From: Branchiostoma floridae
Taxonomy: Eukaryota > Chordata > Leptocardii > Amphioxiformes > Branchiostomatidae
Length of the DNA: 63,869 bases
Assembly (NCBI RefSeq): GCF_000003815.2
Contig: NC_049984.1
Span: 23,111,797 to 23,175,665, forward strand
Reading direction: 5' to 3'
The translations under genes were made by a program, and so were the position numbers. Shown here piece by piece: positions 10,295-23,700 of the stretch (within the stretch, counting starts at the first letter, position 1; the number at the start of each line of letters is the position of its first letter). Under the pieces are notes generated by a model. It was not told the origin of the DNA. It ran no database searches and was given only the letters and a program-made list of their open reading frames with translations.

Positions 10295-10865
10295 CTAAAA
10301 TACGGTATTTGTAGTCGTTAAATAACAGCGGACCCTAAAACTTGGAGAGTACGTTTTGGGGTAGACAGAGGATGTCACCCATATAGCAAAATCAGTGTGG
10401 CCTATGTTCAGTATTGCATTGACTAGCTGCTGGTTTGACCTTGTGTAAGACGAGAAATTTCAAGCTAGGGACGCACTTGTTCGAAGTATGGGCTACGAAT
10501 ATCATGAATGTCTTTTTAAAGACACTGATAATTCCTTTGAAATGGACAATATATGATAATTGTATTTCAAGTTCATTGTTCCATAATCCATAGAACACAC
10601 CCTCTACTTTCGTGCAATGTCCTAGTGATGCGTTACGTGATTTTCGTGTAGACTTGTACATGAATTTATTGCTACGTTCCCACTGCAATATAAAAGACAA
10701 TAAATGAATTTGTTCTGTTGACCTTTAGCTTGAGTTCATTCCTTTATGAGGCTGGCAATGTTTGATCCCAAAAGATAGATTTATTGTGTCAAAACCGTGA
10801 TTAACAGTCCAGAAGATTCCTCCACGCGGCACGCAACACTTATAGATCACAGTTCAAAGATGTAG

Positions 10866-11073
10866 CGCTAGTTCACCTTTATCCGTGGGTAACCTATATC
10901 CGTTTGCTTGCCAAAGTAGGGCGTGTTTAGGGATAGTCGACGGAAGCTCGGGCTTTCGATATTTTTAAAATATTGCAATTTAAGACCACCGTCCGTTGAC
11001 TTCAAATCGTTAAAAATACGATGTTTTCAAAACAACGGATATAGGTTATCTCGCGGATAAAGGTGAACTAGCG
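10866..11073. mobile_element. MITE-3 copy 1
   Basis: The ends CGCTAGTTCACCTTTATCCG and CGGATAAAGGTGAACTAGCG are inverted repeats. Subterminal TAACCTATATCCGTT pairs with AACGGATATAGGTTA. Two more copies lie at 54823 and 59121. It is about 210 nt with no ORF. Confidence 0.9.
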
Positions 11074-12444
11074 TTACGTAGTTACATGTAGAAAGGAGGT
11101 CGCCATTGTTAGGATCCTAGACAAAGTCGAAAACTGCTGTCGCCTTATTATAGACTACTAACGTAGACTAATAAATGGTATTTTGATAGCGTCTGTTGTA
11201 TCATATACCCTAGGGAACGAAGCTCGGCACGCGAAAGGCAGACAGCAGATACGTAAAAGAAAAGGTCAATGAGAAAAGGACAAATCGTGCTAGCCTCCCT
11301 CGCAGCCTTTTTGCGGGCGTTTACCTAATTTGTTCAGGGAAGCACAGGAGTTAGGGACATATGCATAGCCTCCATAACAGGCTCTTTTTGGCTCATATTA
11401 GATACTCTTTTGCTGGCCTAGCGACGACCGGCAATCAGCAACACAGCACAAAAAGAAATGGCCACCAGAAGTGTATTATGAGTCGAAAACGACCTCAGAG
11501 AGCCTGCTACAGAGGCTAACATATTCGTGATTTTCAACGGCCAGGTTTTACGCCGGGAAGGTTCTTTATATATATCGGGGAAGGAATCGCCGGGAATGTT
11601 TTGTGTCCGCCCGAACCCCCCATAACATCTTAAGCAAATGCCAGCAAAAAGGCTGCGAAAGAGGCTAAAATCGTCCGGTCGATCGTTGTACCACCAATGA
11701 CACCATTTGAGCACTGTTGGGTAAAGATGTACAGAGAGCCAAGGGAGTAATCAGAGATATCTCTTCATGAATTTAATACCCTGTTTGTCACGGTGAAATC
11801 CCATATAGGTTAATTTGAACTTTGTTACCGTCTCTGTATACGTTGCTGTTTACGGGAACACCGGGCCAGCACGTACACCACTCTCGTCGCGACTTGTCAT
11901 TTCTTACCCAAACCATCGCGAGCTCGCTGCCATCTCTACGGTGCAAGGAGTGATCCAGCCCGCCCAGGTCATCAGCGTGCGCCGGGCAGTTTTTGATGAT
12001 TTTTTTACGGGATTGGCTCGAGAACTCGAAAGGTCTGCTTTTAAGACAGGCTGACAGAAACAGACCTATGTGCTCAGCAGATTGGACCATGCAGAGAAAA
12101 CACCCCTAAACTGAGGAGAATGTTGACCAGACCATAACGTTAAACCATCTCAAGAGATCGATGGAGCGTGGGAATAAAGCAGGTGAAGACGGTTACAGGC
12201 AAGTCATCTGAGGTGATTATCTCTTAAGTAATTATGATGATCCGATCGTATTAAAGTACTGTATGTGCAACGGCAATGCAGAACCTTTCGATCGACTAGA
12301 GGTCTTATATTTTGTACTTAGAATTTATGAAAGGAATTGTGGATTTAACGTTAACGTTAAGTACTGAAAATCGGGATGTCCTGTATTTCGTCATGAGCTT
12401 AGTATTTCTTTAACGGTGAATTATGGGGAAATCATCAATTGACA

Positions 12445-12446
<2 letters not shown>
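11074..12446. other. Intergenic, with a probable transposon remnant
   Basis: A segment at about 11285-11670 has GCCTCC and AGGCTCTTTTTGG near the left and CCAGCAAAAAGGCTGCG followed by AGAGGC near the right, suggesting another inverted-repeat element. The more GC-rich piece 11820-12060 is open on both strands but shows no recognised domain. No gene is called. Confidence 0.45.
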
Positions 12447-12493
<47 letters not shown>

Positions 12494-12521
12494 TGGAGAT
12501 AATGTGTGTGTGTGTGTGTGT
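12447..12521. repeat. (TG)n microsatellite
   Basis: A TG dinucleotide run at 12447-12491 is followed by a short second run at about 12503-12521. The DNA after it resembles the post-(TG)n segment of the element at 3090 (GCTTGGATGGCTTGTATTGA). Confidence 0.95.
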
Positions 12522-12721
12522 CTCTGTCTATCTGTGTAATATTCAACTCAAGAATGCTTGGATGGCTTGTATTGATATATTTGACACCCTTCCCATCATC
12601 GAAGCAGACGTTAAGCTCTGTCTGGTTTTTATCGTATCTTTAAGCATTTTTATATGGCTTTCTATTGTGCCGAAAAGACGTCAAAACCAGGAACCGAACC
12701 TCTTCTTGGAGAGTCCCCTTA

Positions 12722-13000
12722 CCCCGCCCCTTTTCCAAACACGATGTCGTCTGCTGCAGCCAATCACGTCGACTTCCGGTTCTGGTATGCTCAGTAAAAT
12801 TCAAACATTCGTCAAAAAAACATACAACCATTTCTATTTCTCTGATCTTCTATATATCTTGATAATATTTCCTCAAATTAACGTTATCATTTCAACAGTT
12901 TGAGTATGCGATTCCGATTTCACATTGATTATAAAAGAGGGAATCCCCCTACGCCTCCTGTTATTGTAATGTACCCGTCCATATACGTCACTTCCGGTTC
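12722..13000 (+). promoter_or_regulatory. Candidate promoter of the Na+/H+ exchanger gene
   Basis: This block holds a GC box (CCCCGCCCC, 12722-12730), a CCAAT box (12759-12764), two ETS-type sites (ACTTCCGGT at 12772 and 12990) and a CRE-like TACGTCA overlapping the second ETS site (12984-12990). CpG-rich sequence follows (CAGCGCGCGCTCGGG). The combination is typical of TATA-less animal promoters. Assignment to the exchanger is inferred from position and strand. Confidence 0.45.
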
Positions 13001-13182
13001 AGGTGGTTGAGAAACTCGAAAGTCATGAAAGTGTCAGCGCGCGCTCGGGCAAGGCGGTCGAGTCAGTGTTGTGATAATTCCGGACGCTAGCGGCGATGTA
13101 CCCCGTTGATAGTGGCCGTGTGTGCTAAATTGACAACAAGAAGGCTTGGAGGAACGTTACCGTAACAGCAGAACAAGAAAAG
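13001..13182 (+). other. Possible untranslated first exon of the exchanger
   Basis: A CpG-containing stretch downstream of the promoter-like block ends in AAAAG followed by GTCGGT, a usable donor. The next good acceptor is CTTTCTGCTTGTCAG at 14331-14345, just before the start codon. No transcript evidence is available, so this is an inference. Confidence 0.3.
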
Positions 13183-14345
13183 GTCGGTATTTTTGGTCTG
13201 TTGGTGAGAGAGATTTGTGCGGACCATGCCCGCAAGAGCAAACGTTACTTCCTGATTGGTTCTACCAAAAGGTCCTGTTTATTTCTGGGAATAGGGGTGG
13301 GGCTGTGAGCATTCAAGCTGTCAAAATTTCTTGCCAAGTCACCCTGAGTTCCTTCCAAACAATTTTGGTTCTTATCAACGTTATAAAGTTTTGGTGGGTA
13401 CGTTGTTGAGTGTTGTATTTTATCCATGCACAAATAAGTCCTGGCTAAAGCCATAAATTGTTTTAAGTTTTAATGAGTTTGGTTCCATTGTTGTTGTTAT
13501 TGAAAAAGTCTGTGGCCATTGGAGTGAGATAAGGGTTTAACTACTGTTAACCTGTTTAACAGCTTCGAATACAATACTCAGAGGTACATTGTGCTTGTAA
13601 CTCATTTTTATCATTTTGTCAATTTGTTTACAAACCACTCAGTGACACAGGTTTGACGTCCACTTTTTGGGGGGGAAAAGGCGCACCTTCTTACCCCTTT
13701 AGGTGCCCCCCCCCCAACCAAAATTGGGAGCATAACTTAACCACACATGTATGCCATACTATATTATAAAGAAGAACGTCAGCAAAACATTATATTGCAA
13801 ACCTTATGGGTCCCTTTAGAGCTTGAATCTGAAATTCTAGTATAACGTTACGACATTTGAAATAAGGGATACAAAAAGTATCATTTTTAAAAAGTCAGGA
13901 TTATTCTGTACCAGGTATCGGACAAAAGTTCCTGTTTGTACCTACTAAACCTACAGGAAGCAACAAGCTCCGATTTAGGGCCCACAAAAGCATAGTACCG
14001 GGTATTACGTAACTAGATGCTTTGAAGCCCTGTTGACATGGTTCACCACCTTACTCAGTGTTTTCCTTAGGAGTGTCAACATGCCTGCCTTGTCAAGCTA
14101 CTTGAAGTCTGAGTAAACTAAACCCCGATGACCTGCGAATGCCCTGGGTTGACGTGGACCATTCCAACGACCTGTCCAGCTACCGGCCACCTTGTACTAT
14201 TGGAGCACAGCACCTCCCTGTCTCACAAGTGGACTCTTCCATCAACAACACCAAGGTCATCTTTAAAGGGCACGAGTTCCCAAAATGATTTCCTGTTTAA
14301 ACTGAAAGGATTGATGCTGTTCTTAGTAACCTTTCTGCTTGTCAG

Positions 14346-14436
14346 GTTCCCAAGAAGTTGTCGTTTCCTGCACTGAAACATCTGTGAACTTCTGTTATCA
14401 AAGTTCAAACGTTAAAAACCATTAGCATCAAAAACC
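14346..14436 (+). other. 5' UTR part of exon 1 (predicted)
   Basis: This segment lies between the acceptor TTTCTGCTTGTCAG and the ATG at 14437. The start context is AAAACCATGG, close to the optimal animal context. Confidence 0.45.
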
Positions 14437-14782
14437 ATGGAGTGGAGAACAGCAAAAATATACAAGTATCTACCTCTGGTATTGGGACTGTTGTTGCTAA
14501 TTGCTGTGGGCACACAATGCCAGACAACACAACAGGGAAGTATGGCAGGGGCAACAACTATACTCACCGCACACACTACCCACGGACCCCATCCTACGTC
14601 CGAGAGCCACGCCACGTCGTCCGAGCACGGGTGTACGCAACCCGGGGAAGGCGAGACGGACGGACATTCTGCGCACGAGGAGACACTGACGAGGTACCAA
14701 GTGGCCGTGTTAGACTTCCATCACGTCATGTCCCCCTACACCATAGCGCTGTGGATCGTCCTGGCCAGCATTGCTAAGATTG
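14437..14782 (+). CDS. SLC9A2/3-like: Exchanger exon 1: signal segment, extracellular stretch, start of TM1
   Basis: 115 codons plus 1 nt, donor GTAAGT. A hydrophobic segment ([15 protein letters not shown]) follows a basic N-terminus. A Thr/His/Ser-rich, probably extracellular stretch comes next, then [12 protein letters not shown] and [14 protein letters not shown] as in NHE2 and NHE3. Confidence 0.92.
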
Positions 14783-17700
14783 GTAAGTCGTTTTTCCTTT
14801 AAGTTAGTTCCTTGTAAGGCCACAACAAGTAAATTTTATGGATGACATCAGCGCGCGCATTAATTTTTGCCTGCTTTTAGAAAAAAAACAAGAACATGGC
14901 GATTAAGTATCCAGATCATGCAGATGAGCAAATATACTGTGTTGTAACCTAATAATTATACTTGTACTTTGTAGAAGTAACACTTGTGAGGTACCCAGGA
15001 CTGTACATGTAGTTGTAGAAATGAAACTTATTGGATAGTTGTAAAAGTGACATCAATATGGAAGCCATAAGTGTGGTTACCAACTTTGTTGGTGATGCCA
15101 GTCTACCAGACTAGTGTCACTTTCACTACACCAGTACATGTCTTAAATACAGGAATGAATGCCTTGTTGGCTCTGATACCATGTTTTGTCCCATCTTGTA
15201 TTTTCTCTCGCCCTATCGCACTATTTTTGCAGTTTGCAGAGGATGTCATCCATAAAATTTACTTGCTGTGGCCTAATTAAGATCGTAACACTGAGGTAAT
15301 CTTCGTTTGATTACGTTTGTACATAGATGACATCCAAGGATGCTTCAATTTTTGTCCATTTCCAAAAAATGCAGGTTTTTGGACCATACTGCAACTGACA
15401 GAGCACCGCTGCAAAATCATAAAAATGAGCAAAAAACGCAGAGAATTGTCAAAACTTACCAGAAATGGATACTATTAATTAATGTCCAAGCCAATTCCAA
15501 AGTCAAAGAAGAGAATGTGAAACTGAAAGAACACAAAAGATCTTTTGTCCTGAGTAATACTGTAAATGCATTTAAGTTCGCGCGGATTCAATTTCACGGT
15601 AGCGGGGACAAGGACTTTTCGCGGTGGTTTTAATTTTGCGGTAACACCATAGACTGCAGTCTAGTACCATAATAGAAACATTAATCCACCGTGAACATTT
15701 CTGCATTTACAGTACTTACGTTTGTGTGTTTAGTCATTTGATCAATCTTCCTGACTTCTAAAAGATAGACTTCATGATAAAAGCAACTTTTTTTCCAAAC
15801 CTTTTTTTCAGCATGCTAGCATCAGTTTTACTTTTAGGATTCCCAGAGTATCTCATCCATATAATCTTATCAACATAATGCATGTATTTTATATGAGTGG
15901 GATTCCTATTTTTACTAATTCTAGTACTTGACATCACAGCATACTGGATATAATATTGAACGATAGTTTGTCTCAAAATTATGACAGAATATTTGACACC
16001 GGGAAAATTAAACTGTCTTTTACAAGGTTGGATCAGGGTTAGTCGGTGCTGACAAGTTTATCTGCAGATCTACAAATGTAATTAATTGGTTTCATGTTTC
16101 CCCCAGGAATCCAATGATTAAGGTTATTTAATGGTATGATAGGTCTTCAATTTAATAATTTATCGCCTTAGGCCACACCAATTTAATTTATTGGTTCACG
16201 GATTTTAAAAAGCCAAAAAAAGATATGCTTTAACAAAACATAATGAAAACAAGGACCAGGTTTGTGTTTTGGTGCACTCAGTTTTATGGAGTGAATACAG
16301 TGACTGTCATATTCAAGTTTCATTCCTAGCCCCTAGTTTTATGAAGTCTGCTTTCTATGATTTCATTTCTTAAAAATCCATGAACCAACAAATCAAATTG
16401 GTGTGGCCTTATGGCTATCTGTAGCTTTATGGGCTCTGATTGAAATAGTATAATGTCATATTTTTTTAATATCTTGAAATTTGGAAGGTTTTTATTATTA
16501 TATGTTGTTGAATCAAATTGACAAGTAAATCTGGAAAACTATCAAAAATGAAATAAAGAACGTACATTGTGATTTCCCCCATAAAGCAGAGACGCCACAT
16601 TAATGTACTCTCCATACATCATGTACATTGTCACATAATTTATCACACCTGCCAATCATATCATAACTCCATTTGGAATTGGCGCTTAAGTGAGATGGCG
16701 CACTCACCACCTTTTTTTAAGCAATAAGGCTTACTGCCTAACAAGGCTAGTAAGCCACTTATGGTTACAGCCTACGTGTAATTGGATCAGATGGATTAAA
16801 GGAATAAAAGATTACACAGTACTAGTAGTGTTATGATAACTGAGAGGATACAATTCATTTTTGGACCAACTAGAATAGTCCAGTCTTACAAGTTAGTTTC
16901 AGTCACTTACAGTGTTGACAGTGGTAGATTTTCAATTTCAGTATTCTGTGTGCTGGATTTGTTAGGACTTAGGAAAAAATGTTGTGTTCGAAGGCATACT
17001 ACTATTACTAGGGATTCTCTGTTTTTATTTTATCTAATTTTTAAAATTTCTTTTGGGCAATTAGTGTTGTTTAACGAAGGAAAAACTGAAATGTGTCATG
17101 GTATTTTCAACATACAGATATACATTGTGCAGGCACAATTTTCAATTTCAACAGAAATGGGGAGAGCGCTTCTGCAACACTTTTTATCACTTAGATGTCA
17201 GGTTGAAAATTTTATGTCCCTTGCCAGGTCTAGCGGTCGACCAAAAAAGGCTACAATTGGTGTGTTTTTGCTGGAGTTGGCTGGGTATCCAGAGAAACAA
17301 CATTTTTACCCTTAAGGCCCTGGTATCCCCTTTAGATCTGTTACTGTAGCTTATTACAAGTGATACGTGATCATGGTGTTGCATCAGGAAGGACTGTTCT
17401 AAGATTAGAAATAACCGGTTAGTTATGGCCATCCCTGTTACCATGAATGGTACAGTTGCGAATACTCCGCCCCAGGCCAGTTTCCATTTATATACCATGT
17501 ACTCTACAATGACCTTGTAACGTGCGACCTCTAACTCTGACAGCGGGTGTTAAACAGAAGCGTTGATTTGTGAGCTAATAGTTATCGCAACAGGTAGTGA
17601 TGGCTTTGGAATTAGTAAATTGTCTGACATTCCACAATGACAATGACAATGGAATCATTTGTCTTCACCACACAACTGATGATAAATATCATTAAAAACA

Positions 17701-20700
17701 ATTTGTTATACAGCATTCAGTGTGAGAAGAGGCAGCAATAATAATCTGATATAATTTTATCATTCAACATCTAAAATAATTCCACTTCTTTGTTGTTGCC
17801 AATTAAAATTTTGATACGTTAAAAAAAATTCTTTAATATTCTAGATCCACAATGGAATCTGCTTAATTCAGTTCAATGATTCTTTTCACAATCATCAAAA
17901 TTTTAAGTCTTGTAACATGATCTCAATTTGTGACACCTGGTAAGGGAAGGCTTTTGAATCGACCGCCTGCTTTCCAAACATGTAATCTCAAAGCTGGCAG
18001 TGTTAGACTGTTAGGTACGTGTACTACAGTTTGTACATGTATGTATGGCATGTGGTAGCATCATGTTGGAATCTGTGTAGTGAAACATGATATACCCTTC
18101 CCTGACCACCCTTATGCCCTGCATGCTAATCCTTTATTTGACACTCGCGGAAGCAATTAAACACACGTCGATCAGTTTTCCATTGCCAGAGGCATGACTG
18201 GCAATGTGGTATTGCAATTGGTTGGGTGCTTGGCCCAGAACCCAGAGGTCCTGAGTTCGGAACCCCTGACATGCCCTGATGTTGTGCCCTTGGGAAAGGA
18301 ACTTGACACGACTTTCCTGACATAACTGGGTGAATATGATCATGAGTACCTATATCTCACTGCTGCTAAAGACATCCCTCAGATAGGACATTAAATGGAG
18401 GTCCTGTGTCTGAAAGAGCAGTCACCTTGAGCAAGTTAACCCCTAGAACAGGGTTGGACAGGTCCACTAGCCCTATTGTCCAGGGCAAGTGAAAGTGCTG
18501 TTCGGGCAAGTGCACCTCCTACCCCACTTGCCCGATCGGGCAAGTAAGATTTTTCCATTGAGTGAGATTTTGATATACTTGTCACTTTGTGACATCAATC
18601 ATCAAGCAATGGTCAACATAGAGAAATAGAGACAATAATAATTGCTGGAAGAGAAAATGCATAATATATAAGTGACATATAAATTTTGGGCAAATGAAAA
18701 TTTGGTTTGGGCAAATGAATTCTTTGCCCAATAGGACAAGTCAATGTTCGAAAACTTGTCCAACCCTGTAGAGCAATTACAGTCATATTGAGGTCGCTAA
18801 GGCACTTGTGTGCAGGCTGCTAATTACAGACCCTTGAGATTTAGCCCCACCTATTGAGTATTGTTAGCTTTATTGACCCACCCAATATTACAAATATATG
18901 ACTGTACATGGTTAGGTGCAAGGTACTGGTTGCCAATAGGATGACATTTGGCAATGACTTTCAAAACTGTGTCTTTCTACCATCAAATGTAATTGGTATG
19001 TTCATGTACTGGTAGGTGATTCCCATGAGTTTAATAGCCTAATTTTCACATTGATGAGATTTTAACATGCTACTCACTGCCTGGAGCGTTTCTATATCTA
19101 AACTATTCAGGGAAAATTTCTGTATGATGATCATTATTTTCAAATTAGGCGAAAATAGATTGGATTTACGTGTGTAAAACTAAAAGAACAGTGTCCTGGG
19201 TATTTCCAAGGATGTGAGTAAGAAGTAAATACATGTACATGTACATCTTCATAATTGTAATAATAACTGGTCGTTAAAAAATATTGATTCCAATGCCATC
19301 TGGTCATTTCACTTTGCATGATCTTTCCTGATTTCCCTGTGAGAGAAATCTAGAAGAGTTATTATCGTTTATTTGTTTGTATAAATGCACGGTAAACCAC
19401 CTAATGACATAAAACACTGGGTTTATACTGAACAGTACAAGCTGCATATCCGGACAGATTTATTTGATCTACTCACACCGAAATACTCTTATCGATAAGT
19501 GTGGTGGGTTCTTTAATGTGCTCGGGGTGTGTCTCTACTCCAACGCCTCAAACATGGCACCTTCAATTAACATCATATCCTACTAGGGACTGCAGTCTGA
19601 ACATTTGTTCAGTGCCTTTCCCAGGGGGACAACATTAATGAGGCAATTGTCATGATATTCAAACTTTAGGACCTCCAAGGTTTGGGCCAGACACCCTACT
19701 GTTACAGCCATACCATTATGCCCAGTTTACATGTAGATTTGGAATAAAGCCCAATATGTTTTGTATCAAACACAGTCTGCTCTTTTCTTTGTGTTCATTC
19801 CAGCCATCCATCCCTCTATTGATCTTCTCTCAATTGAAAATCCATAATCATAATGATACGTTATGTCAATTTGCTTGGTGATGGGAGCAGTAGTTGTAGC
19901 TCATTATCAATTTTCAATGGCTAGTGACAGATATGCTTCAACTATGTGTAGGAGAATTACCGGTAATAATATGCCATTTACTAATGGTAATGGTAGAGTG
20001 AACTGCGTCACTGAGATTCATTCTATGATTAGTTACNNNNNNNNNNNNNNNNNNNNNNNNNNNNNNNNNNNNNNNNNNNNNNNNNNNNNNNNNNNNNNNN
20101 NNNNNNNNNNNNNNNNNNNNNNNNNNNNNNNNNNNNAGGTTATAAAGGCCACAGAGGGTCAATGCCTTAATACCTTTCTCTAATGCTACCACCCACACAT
20201 GCAATGTAGTATGACATATGTACCTTGATTACCAATTTGTTTCAGTTTTGCAAACATTACATCTGCTCTGGGCCAAGGAAAGAAAATGTTGTGTTTCCTG
20301 TTTCAGTCCTGAAAAAAATAGGGTCAGTGCAATGTAGGTTGGGATTATCTTCTTTTTAAAAAATCTTTGTTTTAGACTTGAGCCCAACTCTAGGGATACA
20401 ATACAGTTTTACAAAGTAAAACTGAAATGCATGAGGGCACTCAATTTTTAATGTCAAACTTCAATTTTGTTCATAATGGTTACAAATCTGTGGATACATT
20501 TGTCCGTCATTAGATAGGGGTACAAGCATTTTTTTTACTCCAATAGGAAGCAGGTTGAATGAAATTCTAACTGGAAACTATGTAACTCCACTATCCACCC
20601 AAAAAAGGCTAGGGTGGGTAGGTTTTTCTAGGATTGGATGGGAAATATATATAGGAAACACAACAATTTCCCCTAGGCCCTGTCAGGCATACTGTACACA

Positions 20701-23700
20701 TTAAGATAAAAGCATGCTTGTCACATCTTGCTATGATTAGTATGCATACATGTGCTGTGTAGCTTAGGCACCACTTATATGGTTGAAAAGATCTTTTGAA
20801 AAAAATGGATCATGAGCAAATTCAATATCACACACCATACATACGAGTAACAGAAAAAGGCACATAGCCATAATGATTATATACCCAGTTAGTGTATCTT
20901 TGAGGGAAACAGCAGTTAAGCGTTATGTTTGCAATGGGGACGTTTTGCCGTAATTGGTAGATTGTAAAAAATGTAAGAGCGGCAAACTACCGTATGATAG
21001 CCTGATACTAATCAATTCCAGCTGCTGCTATGGCGCTAATTATGCTCTTCATATACATCTGCTACAATCATAGCTTCAATGCTCAGTGCCCTATACAACT
21101 ATTTTTCTCGTCAGTAATTTAAGGTTAAAGGGTCATGATGAAAGGGTCATAACCACAGCTTTCCTCTGTCTGTGGTACTGAAAGGCTGTTCTGCCAAGAA
21201 TGCTTTCCTCAGTTTAAGGCTTGCCTGTAATATCTTATTTGGCTCACAATCATAGTGTAAATATAGGTAACATAAGATACCCATAAGATGATTTTGATTC
21301 CATTTCACATTCTTTTTGTCAATAACCGGTTTAGTGATGAAGTTAGTTTAGTTTAGTTTAGTTTTAGTTTTAGTGCAAATCACTAAGTAACAAAACACAT
21401 CAATGAGCTTCCTCCTATGTTCTGTTACCATAGTAACAGTATGTGAAAGTCTAACTCTAAGTACATGATATTTAATGGGTCTGTGGGAAAGGTTAGATAG
21501 ACCACAATGGGTCAATGCTTAAGTTCGTTCTTTTACGATACCACCAAAACATAGTATGACATATCTACCTTGCTTGCCTATTTGTTAGATTACTTTGTTC
21601 AGCTTTGTGTGACACCTGCTCTGTCAGGCATACATAGATGAAAGCTTATAGAATTATGTCACACCTCGCTATGTTCAATATACATAGTGCAGGCATCATT
21701 AAACTTATATGGTTGAAAAGAGCTTTTGTAGAAGATGGATCATGAACAAATTCAATATCACACCATACTGTAACAGAAAAAGGCACATAGCCATTAGGTA
21801 CCCAGTTAGTGTATCTTGGAGGGAAACAGCAGCGTTATGTAAATGCACTGGGGATGTTTTCTGTAATTGGCAGATTGTATGAGCGGCAAACTGCCGTGCT
21901 ATAGCCTCATCAGATGCTAATCAATTCCAGCTGCTGCTATGGTACTAATTATGCTCTTCACGTATGTCTGCTACAAAGATAGCTTCAAAGCTTGGTTCCC
22001 TATACGACCATTATTTGTGGCAGTGATTTAAGCTCAGGGTCATAACCTCAGGTTTCCTCTGTCTGTGGTACTGAAAGGCCGTCCTGCCTAGAATGGTTTA
22101 CTCAATATATGAGGCTTGTCTGTAACCTGTAATATTCTATTTGTCTCACAAACATATTGTAAAATGCAAGGCATGAAAGTTAATTGATAGATTTGTTTAT
22201 GACAGCCCCAAAAGAAAATAATCTTGATGCCATTTCTCACTCTATTGATAATCAGTTTAGCTATGAAGTTGGTTAAAAATTTCTCACAAAAGTGACTCAT
22301 ACAGAAAGATTGTATTTGAGGAAATGTTTTATGACAATTTCTTGAAAAAGAGCCCATCTAACTCTATGGTCTCTGGCCAAGCCTACATTTTGTATTAGGA
22401 GTGATTGATTACCATGAAACTCATGAGAAACACATTTTAATGACAATTTAATGTCTCTAATTGGCAATAATAAACGTTTCTAGCTATTCTGATGTGTACA
22501 TAATCCTCCAAAGCAAACATTAGGAACTCTCTGACTTGGAAAAAAAGGGAAGATACACACAGGAGATATCTCCTCTTCTGCTGGGTATGTTTCAATAGTG
22601 TTTCCCCTGACTTTGACTATTCAACTGAGCCAAATCGGAAGGGTTTTGTACATGTACATGTATGTAAGAAAGCCCTCCTCTTTTGTGTCCATTTTGGATT
22701 GTCATTTAGTGAACTACATTGAAAGCCCATAATGAAACATTGTGTCAATTTGCTTATTGATAGTGAGCAGTCATAAATTTTGATTGACAGTTCTGAAGTG
22801 CATCGACTTTTTGTACGATAATTACCGGTAATGATATGCCATTACTACTGGTAATTCAATGAAGCAAGACACTATATTAAAACTAACAAAACAAATCAAT
22901 GCAATCCCTCCTGTGTTATATTGCCATATGCTACAAGACATGGCATTTACTGATTTTATGGGTCAGTTCTTAATTTACTTTCCCAAATCATACCACCCAC
23001 ATATTGTGTGATATAAACTCTGCTTTCCAATTTGTTACACATATGTTCAGCTTTATTCTTTGAAAACATTGTCTGCTCAGTCATGCATATATATTGAATT
23101 GAACATTTATCACACCTTGCTATGTTCAGTATGCATAGTTTAGGCACCATTAAACTTAATAATACAATGTATATGGTTGAAATATTGCAGAATATTCAAT
23201 ATCACACACTATACTTTAATGGGACAAAACAAAAACGTACATTGTAGCCATTAGATACCCAGTTAGTGTATCTTGGAGTTAAACAGCAGTGTAATGCTTG
23301 CTCAGGGGACGTTTTGCTGTAATTGGCAAATTGTATGAGCGGCAAACTATTGCCTCAGATACCATTCAATTCCAGCGGCAGCGATAGTACTAATTATGCT
23401 CTTCACGTTTTTCACGTACGCCTGCTACAATGATAGCTTCAAAGATCAGTTCTCTATACGACCATTTTCCATGGCAGTGATTTAAGCTCAGGGTCATAAC
23501 CTCAACTTTCCTCTGTCTGTGGTACTGAAAGGCCGTCCTGCCAAGAATGGTTTACTCAGTATAGGAGGCTTGCTTGTAGCCTGTAATATTCTATTGTATC
23601 AAAGGTTTACATACAGAAACCAAAAAAGAAAATATGTCTGGTTTACTATTAAAACAGTTTTACCAGTAGCAATGAACTAATACTAACTAATAGTTGAAAT

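Larger units (their letters stand above)
9671..10403. mobile_element. MITE-4 family element with two nested hairpins
   Basis: The left end GGCCATGTTGAATCAAA, followed by ATATGGATGACAT, is inverted relative to the right end GATGTCACCCATAT followed by CAGTGTGGCC. The same termini bound the elements at 14818-15273 and 28182-28851. Inside lie two large inverted repeats (9989-10075 and 10206-10294). There is no coding capacity. Confidence 0.7.
19800..23600 (+). repeat. Intron 1 block repeated three times
   Basis: A core of about 360-410 nt occurs at about 20840-21240, 21765-22140 and 23225-23600. It includes ACCCAGTTAGTGTATCTT, AAACAGCAG, GAGCGGCAAACT, CAATTCCAGC, CTAATTATGCTCTTCA, CTTTCCTCTGTCTGTGGTAC and TGAAAGGC. 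Flanking pieces also recur: TGTGTCAATTTGCTT with ATTACCGGTAAT and ATGCCATTACTA (19860-19985 and 22740-22850), and TATGACATATCTACCTTG-like DNA (20209, 21554, 23005). Copies have diverged by substitutions and indels, so the duplication is not recent. No ORF is shared. Confidence 0.75.

Noticed and set aside
11788-12090. Overlapping open frames on both strands in a GC-richer patch
   Set aside because: Both strands are open, which points to low stop-codon density and not to a gene; no motif was recognised.
12439-12903. 154-codon open frame
   Set aside because: Its first third is translated (TG)n microsatellite; there is no domain or splice support.
16833-17315. 160-codon open frame in intron 1
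   Set aside because: No recognisable domain, composition like AT-rich intron, no matching splice sites.
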